Assembly (NCBI GenBank): GCA_004335635.1
Contig: QAXH01000717.1
Location: forward strand, 1 to 29,455
DNA: 29,455 bases
Source: Chloromonas sp. AAM2
Taxonomy: Eukaryota; Chlorophyta; Chlorophyceae; Chlamydomonadales; Chlamydomonadaceae
Reading direction: 5' to 3'
Part shown: positions 1-9,500 of the stretch, in pieces
Layout: every line of letters begins with the position of its first letter
Numbering within the stretch: position 1 is the first letter of the stretch
Notes under the pieces: generated by a model
What the model saw: only the letters and a program-made list of their open reading frames with translations
Database searches by the model: none
What the model was told of the DNA's origin: nothing
Program-made: the position numbers and the translations under genes

Positions 1-60
1 GTATTCGGCGTCGGCCGTCAGCGTATTCCGTATCGTATCCGTATTCCGTATCCGGTGACC
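1..60. repeat. Short degenerate GTATTCCGTATC-type simple repeat
   Basis: The first 55 bases are built from variations of GTATTCCGTATC and CGTATC. This is low-complexity sequence at the window edge, and nothing coding is visible in it. Confidence 0.6.
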
Positions 61-147
61 ATGCAGAAGGCAGGAAGTCAAGGCCTTGCGGCTGCGTTGC
101 TGTTGCGTTAGCTGATAGTGTAGCCCATCACGGTGCATTGTGTGCAA

Positions 148-336
148 CATCTTCTGGAGCAACACCTTGTGTGCGACATCTTGTGTGCAACATCTTCTGG
201 AGCGACACCTTGTGTGCGACATCTTCTGGAGCGACACCTTGTGTGCGACATCTTCTGGAGCGACACCTTGTGTGCGACATCTTCTGGAGCAACATCTTGT
301 GTGTGACATCTTGTGTGCAACATCTTCTGGAGCGAC
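148..336. repeat. Nested 29-bp/14-bp minisatellite
   Basis: The array is built from a 29-bp unit beginning CATCTTCTGGAGC and ending TTGTGTGCGA, interspersed with a 14-bp half unit (CATCTTGTGTGCAA). The order is 29 (148), 14 (177), 29 (191), 29 (220), 29 (249), 29 (278), 14 (307) and a partial 29 (321). The half unit looks like an internal deletion derivative, because it shares both ends of the long unit. All reading frames are open across it only because the unit lacks stops, so the overlapping ORFs are not taken as genes. Confidence 0.9.
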
Positions 337-912
337 CGGCCATCACAAGATGCATGCCACCACAACCGCTCAGAGAGAGGGAGATGCTTACAACCACTGT
401 CCTCCGAACACCGGCCAATCACGCTGAGGCAGGGACAGAGTCAGGGAGAAAAGCTCAATATGGCGTCCCAAAGCGACCCGGCCGTAAACCCCAACGCAGC
501 AACCACGCCAAGAACATGAATGCAGCACCAGAAACAGCCAGGAGCGCAAGCCAGCAAGGCTGCCAACCACGCAAGCCCAAAGGAAGACTCAGGCTGGAAA
601 CACCACAGGCCACCACTGCCTGAGGTAACAAGGAAAAGCAGCCAAACTGGTGCGAGAGAGAGATGCTTACAACTACGGTCACCAGGTAACCTCAGGAGGA
701 ACACATAGACAAAACGCAACAACCGACCCAATCGCCATGCCTCCAGACCCAGGCTAACCACCCCAGATCCCAGGCTAACCAGAGGCCAGGAACAGGCTGG
801 CGGCACCAAAACACAAACACACAGGTCACAGACAGACAGGGTCCGTGGACTTTCCACTGGCAAAGCCGCAGTATATAAACAGTAAGAACTGCAAACACTG
901 GGCAGAATTGGG
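337..912. other. Gene-free stretch with two copies of a dispersed repeat
   Basis: I see no supportable gene here. The stretch contains two related segments, 372-402 and 653-697, that share a GAGAGNGATGCTTACAAC core. A longer match to the 653-697 copy (extending through GTCACCAGGT) occurs in inverse orientation at 5881-5921. Both extended copies therefore lie on the 5' side of a tRNA-Thr gene. The ORFs through this region have no recognisable domain and overlap on both strands. Confidence 0.5.
872..879 (+). promoter_or_regulatory. TATA-like element upstream of tRNA-Thr
   Basis: The octamer TATATAAA ends 33 nt before the mature 5' end of the tRNA gene at 913. Upstream TATA-like elements near -30 are common for plant and algal Pol III tRNA genes, so a role in positioning TFIIIB is plausible. 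The second tRNA copy (5712-5784) has no comparable element. Confidence 0.4.
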
Positions 913-985
913 GCCTCTGTAGCTCAGGGGTTAGAGCATCACCTTCGTAAGGTGAGGGTCGTGCGTTCGAATCGCACCTGAGGCA
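913..985 (+). tRNA. tRNA-Thr (anticodon CGU)
   Basis: This is a 73-nt cloverleaf without intron or encoded CCA. The acceptor is GCCTCTG/CTGAGGC with A73. The D arm is GCTC...GAGC. The anticodon stem is TCACC/GGTGA around loop TTCGTAA (anticodon CGU, decoding ACG). The T arm is GTGCG-TTCGAAT-CGCAC, with a good B box (GTTCGAATC). G1-C72 and C2-G71 fit threonine identity. Pair 6-67 is a U-U mismatch. A T4 run follows at 991-994. The copy at 5712-5784 differs only at position 67. Confidence 0.96.
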
Positions 986-990
986 ACTCA

Positions 991-994
991 TTTT
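991..994 (+). terminator. Pol III T4 terminator of tRNA-Thr
   Basis: TTTT lies six bases after the discriminator base, as expected for RNA polymerase III termination. Confidence 0.6.
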
Positions 995-1269
995 GGACTA
1001 GCGTCAAACCACTGGCTACCTGACCTGATAAGCTGCCTGTGGAGCATTAGCCAATGCAATGCGAGCACAGACCCCTACTCGCGTCAAGTGCCAGTTAACT
1101 CACTGTGAGTAGGTCGATGAATAACACCAACATATCTCGCTGCAGGGTATCTTGCTGCAGCGTGTACAGGGACCTATCGTCAGGTGCAAACCCCAACGAA
1201 AACCGACCAGCCTCGGATTTGGATGTTCTTTGTCCTTTGCTCCAGTTTGCTGTCAATTGAGCATCCAGA

Positions 1270-4200
1270 ATGGAAGTCGAAGCCAAGCTGCTGCGTCGGG
1301 CGTGCCAGAAAGTCAAAGAGTCTGGCAGGTCCGGAGATTTCAGTGCATTGGAGGCAAACCTCATCCGCATTGCCCGACATGTGCTGGGTACCCAGATGCC
1401 GCCTGGCCAGGTGAGATGAGACGGTCAAAGGGGGGGGAGGCGAGATGATGCGCCTTGAGGCAGCCATCGTAAGCGTTCCAGCGAGCGCAATGCAAATCGC
1501 GATCGTTTACTTGAAATTGAACTGGTACTACATATGAACAGCAACAACGTGGGTTGGCATATGGCGTTGGTTGACTGTGAAAGTGATGGGTGGGCTAGGG
1601 TTGACTTCGGCACCATAGGCTTGGTCAACCCTACACTATCTTCAGTGGTCCACAATTGGCCCTGCCGTGTTTGCCATAGCAACTACTGTCGTCTGCACCA
1701 TCTCAACCAATGTCACATATTGAGGCCTCATGGAACATCTAGGCAAGTGATGTACGCACTCTCAGAAACTCACCGCTGCGTTTGGCAGAGTGGATTCAAC
1801 ATTGCTGGCCAACAGCGTTGACTCAGTTGTGGCAGATAAGCACTGTATGCTTACAGTTTCTGCCCAACGAAAAGAAGTCAATGTCAAGCGCCCCACTGAG
1901 GCCTGGTGCTGGTGCATGTTGGTAGACGGTGGTGACTACCATGACTGGGTCGACTGGGCGTGGTGGCCACTCCTGCGAAGACATTTCCCATTCACACACA
2001 CAAACAAACACACATACACATACTTCGCTGACACACAATGGTTCCTGGCGGTATTACAGACCTATTCACACAAACTGTCCCACAACTGGCAAACTTCTTT
2101 TTGTTCGTGCATGATGCAGGTCTTCAGCGCTATCAAGGCCAGCTTTGAGGCTATCAAGCGCGATTTTCCTCACAAGCTGCTGATGCTGCTGGTTCAGAGG
2201 GGCCTGCATCCAGACCAGCAGCTCAGCTCGGGCCACTGCGTGATGCTGGAGCTGCTGGCTAGAGACCCGCCACCCGCATGCATGTGCGTGTGACTTCTAG
2301 TGCTGATCCATCAATTCGGGGCAGCGACAAGCGATAAGCAGACGCAGACACCAGTATGCCAAGTAATTACGTGTACTTTTGTCTGTGTTTGCATCAATGA
2401 ATTGAGTGCTTGTCTCTCTGCATGCAGGCCTGCACCGATCGACACTGGTGATGATACGGACAGTGAAGATGGTGCGTTGACATGATGCATGCGGGCCCAC
2501 GCATGTACACCCTTAGGGCTCAGATTTGTGACAGCCTGCGCTGCACACACCCTTGCTTTGTTGTCTTTAGCACGCAAAAGACAGTGTTAGAATGGCAATT
2601 GCAACTGATTTGCAAAACCTGCTTCTTCACACCTGACAAAGCATGTGTGCCGTTGAACAGCTGCCTGTCTCCACCTGACTTGTTATGTGTCAAAATCAAA
2701 ACATGCGCAACCGTGAACATGATAACTTGATCAACTGAGTCAACAAGTTTGTAACGGCGGTGCAGATGACCAGGGGGACGATGGTGATGTGGTGCATCTG
2801 GATAAGCTCCTGGCCTTGAAACCAGACACAAGTCAGACCAGGAAGGGAGAGACCGCCCTGCATCTCATGGTGGGCAGTGGTGACGTTTTCGTCACAAGCC
2901 TTCAGAGCGAGCAGTTCACGGTTGTGGTTCCGACATTTGTGGTCTGAGAGTGCAGGCGGTTGTCGGGGTAGCTATTGCTGTTGCTAGTGCTGCAACTGCC
3001 ATCATCATTACATGATATGTTCAGAGCTGCCCCAAGCATCGTTCTAAACAACAAAACAGTAGCAGGTGGCCTACGGTGCTGCAGCGGACGCAATGTTTTC
3101 CACAAACTCCACCATTCTGGAGCCATCCAAGCCATGTGTGCCACCAGGTCGCCATGAATACCATGCACGATCACGTGAGAATTCATGCAGCCATGCATCC
3201 ATGCATGCATGTGCTTCCAGGTGCGCCGGGTGATGGGCGGGAAGTACTTCAAAGATAAGGTAAGCAAGGTGCACGGTGCAACACCTGCTAGCCTGATGAA
3301 GTTTGGATGCAAACAAGAACCCCACAGCCCCCACTGCGGTCCCTTTTTCACCCACTTGAAGCAAAAGCGCGAGAGGGGCACTGATGTTGACATCAACATG
3401 CCTCCACACTGCTGTGGTCTGAGTGATCGTGCAAGCTTGCCTCACAAATTCCCCTTGCAATTGCTCACTTGGTTCATGGGATTGGTTACTGCAGATCAGT
3501 GCTCATGGTGCCGCAACACATCGGACGCACCTAGCGGACTGGCTGAACAAGGCCTTCCCACTCATGATCAAGGTGAAGCCTCAACCGCAAAGTTCTGAGT
3601 CAGCTTCTAGGTCACGTTGCCCAGGATTCTCCGACAGGCTTCTTTCTGTCGCAGACTGCACCAGAACCAGAGACATTTGGAATTGACTGCTCCAGAGGCA
3701 AGGGGTGTTTTCCAACTGACTTTGCCCTGAGGAATACTAGGTTCAGTGGCTGACCAGGAAATGATGTTGAATTTGTTTACGGTGAGCCGAACAAACACTG
3801 CCGGCACCCAGCGTGGTTCTACCACTCAACATGGCACAGGCTTATATACACCTTATCAGTGCTGTCGTTTACTAGCCTTGCCACAGCAGGAACAAGAGCA
3901 CAGAATCAACAAGCCACTGCGTTGTGTTTGTGCGCTCCTGCAGGCTGGGTACAATCCTCGGCTTGAAAACAGGAACGGCCTGACCGTGATAAAGCAGCTC
4001 AAGCGAGGCTATCTGGCCTGTGGTCAACTCGCATGCAGCAGCGGCGCCCGGCCCTGCCCGGGCTACCTCGCACTGCAACAGGCTTTGGAACTGGCCATCC
4101 TGGAGTGTGGTTCGCGTCCACCCACTCAACCGGTGCTGGAAGAAGGCCCACAGACACCCTTGCAGACACGGCCTGGGAGAGTGGCCGTAAAGCAGGAAAG

Positions 4201-4495
4201 CGCATTGGAACCACAACTTGCATTGGTACCTGTGGCCAAGGTTGAGGACGAGCCTGTAGAAGAGGCTGCAGTCATGACGTTTGGGAAGCACAAGGGCGAG
4301 CTTGTCAAGGAGCTGCCATTTTCCTACGTGGCCTGGATGTGCCGGGAGCACCACAAAGTGGGCTTCTTCGACTCCGACCACGGGATCAAGGTGCTGCGGG
4401 ATATGCTTAGGTTGGGTATGGTGGCCCGGGATTCCCGGGACGTGTATGTGCCAGTACTGCCAGCTCATCTGTTTCCCTTTCTATGGCCGTACTAG
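1270..4495 (+). CDS. Ankyrin-repeat protein with C-terminal DUF3820-like domain (8 exons)
   Basis: The hand-spliced model has exons 1270-1410, 2120-2283, 2428-2471, 2766-2869, 3066-3137, 3221-3259, 3495-3572 and 3890-4495, giving about 415 aa with consistent phases throughout. The ATG at 1270 opens MEVEAKLLRRACQKV and exon 1 ends at a GTGAGA donor. Ankyrin-like consensus is seen near residues 140-156 (KGETALHLMVAYG, formed across the exon 4/5 junction) and 225-255 (CALLQAGYNPRLENRNGLT). Residues about 343-395 carry FGKHKGELVKELPFSYVAW, the core of the DUF3820 family (also seen near exonuclease-like proteins), followed by a helix-like tail. Residues 103-130 are acidic. The least certain point is the exon 5 donor (TGT/GTGCCA). 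An alternative 3' end is possible, with donor AAAAAG/GTATGC near 4518 and acceptor TTTTTGCAG at 4578. The function is unknown; ankyrin repeats suggest protein binding. Confidence 0.72.
2027..2102 (-). repeat. Dispersed repeat A, long copy (inverted relative to 29204-29279)
   Basis: This 76-bp segment matches the reverse complement of 29204-29279 with about five differences, and both copies adjoin a CA/TG-rich simple repeat. It lies in intron 1 of the ankyrin gene and ends only 17 bases before exon 2. Its T-rich end (CTTCTTTTT) therefore serves as the polypyrimidine tract of that acceptor. Confidence 0.8.
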
Positions 4496-5074
4496 AGGAA
4501 AAACCAAGGGAAAAAAGGTATGCCGGTTTGTTCCCTAACAGGCCCCAGATGACAGCCTCCATGGGTACTTTTTGCAGGTTGATCTGGATTATGATGGAGG
4601 TTTTTTCAAAACCATGCCCACGCCAAGACACTGTACCCATAATGCACCTGCTCAGCCAGGATGTGATGTTCGAGCATGCAAGCAAACAATCCCGAGGCCA
4701 CTGAAGTGTAGCATGCAAGCAACACACCGCAGAGACGTTTACACACAATTGTACCTGACGTGCTCAATGACGAGCAGGGAATGTCACACATGTATTAATC
4801 TTTCGTGGCCAATGCTGTGCAAGAGATTGATGGCGAAAAGTTGAGAAATTGAGTGGGTTTGAGGTGGCAAGCAAGGGAGGGGTGCACCAGCCATTTGACG
4901 TGCCAAACTGGAGATGGATAACAACCTTTCCGATCTTCAACACCCAGGGTGGTTGTCCTCTTGGGCACTTGCCGGGCTGCAGGTTGTGTGTGGCAAGTTG
5001 TGCCACAGGTAGCAGCGGTTTCACCAACCTGGCCTTTTGTACAGGGAGACGAGGAAATTTGGGTTGAATGTCAG

Positions 5075-5222
5075 GCGCAGCAAGGAGTGCAGCACTGATT
5101 GCCATCGATTTTGTTGGTGATCTGCGCAGCCAATACCAGCAACAGACTACAGGTTCTTTTACTTTGGACCGAACGGTTAGGATCGCACTGTGCTTGTGTC
5201 TCAGTCCGTGTGTTGGTGTCTG
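5075..5222 (+). pseudogene. Possible isolated Mpv17/PMP22-like exon
   Basis: After an AG acceptor at 5074 the frame reads SAALIAIDFVGDLRSQ, then a linker of 12 residues, then RTVRIALCLCL and a Trp near the end. The Mpv17/PMP22 family of small membrane proteins has a comparable GDxxxQ, about 12-15 residues, RTxR, hydrophobic stretch, then W. I found neither the upstream (W..Y...L) nor the downstream (W..WP..Q..NF) signatures nearby. It is thus either a gene fragment or a chance resemblance. Confidence 0.25.
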
Positions 5223-5696
5223 GAGGGATTGTTCCTCCCACACATCTGCAATTCCTGGCGGCTGCAGACGTGTGCAACAGTTGAGGTTTTAGAATGGATC
5301 CGTGGGTTGAACAACCTCTCCTAGTTGGTGTATTTTCTTCTTTGTTATCCTAGCCTTGTAACTAGTTGAATGCTTATGCAGGACACAAAAAGGATACCAA
5401 TTAATGATACTTGTTTTCATTGGCTGCGGCAGCTTTGTTGATACGTGTTGAGATCTGGCCTTGTGGCTTTGCATCCAATCTGTTTTTTTTGTCGATCTGA
5501 TGATCACTTACTCGCCATCGCTCTGGTTGTGCTAATACAGCCAGCCTGTTGGCTTCAGGCGAGCATTTACTGGCAATTTGCTTGAAGCCCTTCATTCTAA
5601 GCTTTGCGTCCAGTTATGTGGCATGTATGGTGGTACAAGGAAGGCGCCCAAGTAGACACGCCCCTGCGTCATCCCTAGTGCACGTGTGTGTGACAC

Positions 5697-5700
5697 AAAA
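5697..5700 (-). terminator. Pol III T4 terminator of second tRNA-Thr
   Basis: On the minus strand TTTT follows the tRNA discriminator base by 11 nt, which is consistent with Pol III termination. Confidence 0.55.
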
Positions 5701-5711
5701 GACAGGTCACG

Positions 5712-5784
5712 TGCCTCGGGTGCGATTCGAACGCACGACCCTCACCTTACGAAGGTGATGCTCTAACCCCTGAGCTACAGAGGC
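5712..5784 (-). tRNA. tRNA-Thr (anticodon CGU), second copy
   Basis: This has the same 73-nt cloverleaf as 913-985, on the opposite strand, with the CGU anticodon in loop TTCGTAA and an intact B box. The only difference is C instead of T at position 67, so pair 6-67 is U-C instead of U-U; both copies are unpaired there. The shared flanking repeat at 5881-5921 lies on its 5' side, mirroring the first copy. No intron or CCA is encoded. Confidence 0.96.
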
Positions 5785-5880
5785 TCTAGCAAACAGCTAT
5801 GCTGCCCACTTTAGTAACCCCGCGGCCCAGTGGTTTGGCACCTGCCAAGGGCCTTCTGCACTGTTTCTGTCTTCAACCTG

Positions 5881-5921
5881 ACGTGACCTGGTGACGGTGG
5901 TTGTAAGCATCCCCTCTCCTT
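5881..5921 (-). repeat. Inverted copy of the tRNA-flanking dispersed repeat
   Basis: Read on the minus strand this matches 653-697 (GAGAGGNGATGCTTACAAC, then CGTCACCAGGT). It lies about 100 nt 5' of the minus-strand tRNA-Thr, whereas the plus-strand copy lies about 215 nt 5' of its tRNA. This suggests that the two tRNA genes arose by duplication of a block larger than the tRNA. Confidence 0.65.
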
Positions 5922-6094
5922 CATTTTTGCCAGGAGCTCATTCTTTCACTTCCTTGACATGGGTCAGCCTGTACACTCAAATCCACTTGACCGACGTGGC
6001 GTGGCAGACGAAAGAGCACAGTGCATAGCTTGACAACAGTTATGGAGCCTTGAAAATTCCAACGCCCATGTCCAGTAACGCAGGCGTAATAAGA

Positions 6095-6099
6095 TTACA
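6095..6099 (-). promoter_or_regulatory. Candidate TGTAA poly(A) signal for the AKR2 gene
   Basis: On the minus strand this reads TGTAA, the usual chlorophycean poly(A) motif, about 480 nt after the AKR2 stop codon. The motif is short, so the assignment rests mainly on position. The rest of 5922-6575 holds nothing else I can support and is probably 3' UTR. Confidence 0.3.
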
Positions 6100-6575
6100 G
6101 AACATTGAACAGATACGCAATGCAGTAAACTGCGTATACATAAGCTCCAGTCCGTTTCATAACAATCAAATTCGGAAAGCATCAGAAAACCAAACCATCT
6201 CTAATCTTGATTAACTCGTCCAGACGCTCGTTCATTCTGCCATAACACAAACTCATGAGGTATCACAGATTCTTTAGCTATCAAAACTTATACATCTTGC
6301 AACGCGTGTGGAGACGCGTGCAAGATGCACGGCGTGCTGCAATCCATGACGCATGCGTTCAGTACTGGCAGTGGCACAAACCGTTCTCACAAACTGACCG
6401 TCATGCCTTTCCTCCTCGACTTTTTTATTCTTGAGTAGGCTGCCGGCTTAGCTGAGAGACCTTCACCATCCCTCGGCATACAAAAATGGGTGACGACTTG
6501 CACCTCAGGCTGGACTTGGCAAAGTGCCAGCACGAGAAGGGCAACTCCCAGAGCCTGATCATTGGCAGTGTGTGC

Positions 6576-9500
6576 TCATGGCTTGGCTGCCTCAGCTTCC
6601 TTGGTAGCAGCGGGCTCTTCCCCCATGGCTGCTTGCAACAGCTCCACAAGTTGGTTCTGCAAGGTTGACATCAAGGGTATGAAGCATTGAAATGCAAAGC
6701 AATGGCCTTGCCAGACGCCCTACATCTTCTTGGCACTGCCGCGCCAATGGCAAACAGACAACCCAATGACTTCCTCCTTCCATCAACAATTTGCATCTTG
6801 CTTTGCCACGCTATGTTCACTTTGTCCTGTCCAACCACGCTTTGCACTTACAAGTCAGCATCCAGAAGCAGAGGCAAAACTTGTTGAATCAAAACATTGA
6901 CTAGCCTCACAAAACCTATAGAAACAGCCTACAACATACTGTACATTGAGAAGCGATTTCCTGACCCAAACCTTGAGCTTATCGCACCTCCTTGTTCATC
7001 CTGGCTGCATCAATGGGCTTCTGCCCTGCCTTGTTTGTGGCGTGGACGTTGGCCCCAGCAGCCATGAGCTGCTGTGCAATCCCCTTGCGGCCGTACCCTG
7101 GAGACACGAGCATATCAGGCGTCAGCGCTGTCAGTCATCATGTCAGGCTTTGCCAACTAGTCGTGATGGTCACGCTCCTGGCCTGCTAATTTGTGGTATC
7201 ACAGGGCTGCTGTGCATAAGGACACACTGATAAATGAGATAGGCCGTGCCAGTAACTCCGGCCTCTCATTTGCAGTATGTTGACCGCATGTAGTGAAGCA
7301 AGGGCCAAGTGAGGAATGCTTAGTGAGGAATACGAGGCTCTGTGTTGGCTTGTGTGCAGCTGCAACGCTTGGCCCTGGCCCTTGATGGAAGACTGCTTAA
7401 TCCACGAATTGATCCACCAACTGATTCACTGCAGAACATCAAGTCTGGGTGTGTCTCTCACCAGCTGCGTAGTGCAAGCATGTGTTGCCCGCCGGGTCCT
7501 GCGCCTCAATCTGTGCGCCCTTGGCCAGGAGGGCGGTGACCACGGCAGCTTGGTTGAACCCAACCGCCACACCCAGGGCGGTCACACCTCGCTCATTCTG
7601 TGGTCACACAACAATGATCACACACAAGATGAGAACAAACTCGAATACTGAATACCGCCTTGCTATGATGAGGTGCAGATTGCTTTGTTGGTGTAGAAGA
7701 ATGTTCTCCTTGCCCGCAATCACATACCGTAAAGTTCGCAGTATTTGGTGGTCATGGAACTAGGCGGATTGGTTTTTTAGGGGCTTCAAAACGACCATTT
7801 TCCCTCAAGTTGGTGGGCCCGGCGGGTTCAAATGTGCACAAATTCTTGTATTTGGCGCAAGCTGCAAACACCCTCAAACGCATGTAACCACAACACCCAA
7901 CACCACTACATGCACATGTGACACTACTAAAACACACATGGCACCGCACTCCCAACCAGTGTCCAGGCTGTTTACAACCATTCACTCTCTAGGACTTCTC
8001 CATTATATGTGGCTGGCGCTGTTTGGCGAATTTTGAAAAAGCCATTGGAATTTGACCGTTTTTCCTCAATTTGGCGGGCTCCCAAGCTGAAAAACTGGTG
8101 GGAGCCGACTTGGTGGGTCCATTCGCCAAACTGGAATCCCAAATACTGTGAACTTTACGGTACACCAGCAGCGCACGCACACGCCCCCAGCCTGAGTCCT
8201 TCATACAAAAAACACGCTTTGGAGAAAACAATTGAAATCCTGAGCACCATATTACCATGATGAGTGGTGAGCATGCGGAATGTTCTATTGGTGCATGTGA
8301 GTGTAACCTTGCCCCAGATTCCATACACCAGCGGCACACACGGCCTCATCCTGGTCCAGTCCTTCACACACACACCGAGCGCTATGCGCACTCCCATGGC
8401 AGACCCGTGCCTTACCCTGGCATCAACCTCCGCCCCCTCTTGTTCCAAAAAGCCGTTGAGCGCCTCCATGTCCCCGCGCTTGGCCGCCTCATGCAGGTTG
8501 GCCGGCGGCCCCGAGGGCGGCGCGCGGGGCATGGGCGGAGGCGCGCCGTCCACATTGAGCCCTCGCATTTTGACGCTAATCTTGTGCATCAGCTCGGCAT
8601 CGTCCCAGTATTTCTGAGCGGACAGGTAAGGGAACAGCAATCACAATGGCTACACTAGAGAGTCGGCACAATGGGGCATGCTGTGTCAGCGGGACAATGG
8701 GGCATGCTGTGCCAGCGGGACAATGGGGCGTGCCGTGTCAGCGGGACAATGGGGCATGCTGTGTCAGCGGGACAATGGGGCATGCTGTGCCAGCGGGACA
8801 ATGGGGCATGCTGTACCAGCGGGACAATGGGGCATGCTGTATCAGCGAGACAATGGGGCATGCTGTGCCAGCAAGACAATGGGGCATGCTGTGCCAGCGG
8901 GACAATGGGGCATGCTGTGCCAGCAAGACAATGGGGCATGCTGTGTCAGCGGGACAATGGGGCATGCTGTGCCAGCGGGACAATGGGGCATGCTGTGTCA
9001 GCGGGACAATGGAGCGCGCTGTGCCAGCAGGTTCCAAACGCCAGTCAAGGCATCCATTGGAACGCCGTTGAAGCCCCTTGCAGCGGCCTGTTTTGCACCC
9101 TATCATCGCCTGGTTGCACTGCAATTTACTGATCCACAACAGATGCGTACCTGGAAGGCAGATGGTCCGTTGGCCACAACATCCTCGAACACCTCCTGCA
9201 AGATGAGATGGGAGATGGGGCATCAGCACTTGTACTGAACGTAGGAACTCTGAACCTTGTTGCTGTGCTAGGATGCGGCAGGCTGACCTATAGGAAAGGG
9301 CAGCCCGTCAGGGTCAGTATGCCAGCCAGCCAGGATTTAGAACCCGTAAAAAGGGTGCAGTCAGGTCAGCTATATGGCCCCGGCAGTTGCCTGCCAGCCC
9401 ACACGCGTTGGCGAAGACACTGGCGAAGACACTAGCTGTTGCGAGCCTCCTGGCCTGCATGCAAGCCTGCTGGCCCCCAGCAGCCCACCTTTAGCTCTGG

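Larger units (their letters stand above)
4496..5711. other. Gene-poor stretch downstream of the ankyrin gene
   Basis: No gene is secure here. It may contain an extra 3' exon of the ankyrin gene: a good acceptor lies before 4579 and the frame is then open to 4844. Overlapping open frames on both strands between 4760 and 5240 have no domain I can name apart from the fragment at 5075-5222. A TGTAA motif at 5357-5361 could be a poly(A) signal on the plus strand, although it is far from the stop codon at 4495. Confidence 0.4.

Noticed and set aside
108..623. Cys-rich or Gly-free repetitive ORFs over the left end
   Set aside because: They arise from the 29/14-bp minisatellite; opposite-strand and other-frame versions are equally open, and none has start context or partner exons.
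4764..5243. 159-aa minus-strand ORF
   Set aside because: It overlaps open plus-strand frames, has no recognised domain, and has no convincing splice context.
8646..9238. Several long overlapping ORFs on both strands with 26-aa periodic protein
   Set aside because: They are translations of the 26-bp minisatellite inside a well-supported AKR2 intron.
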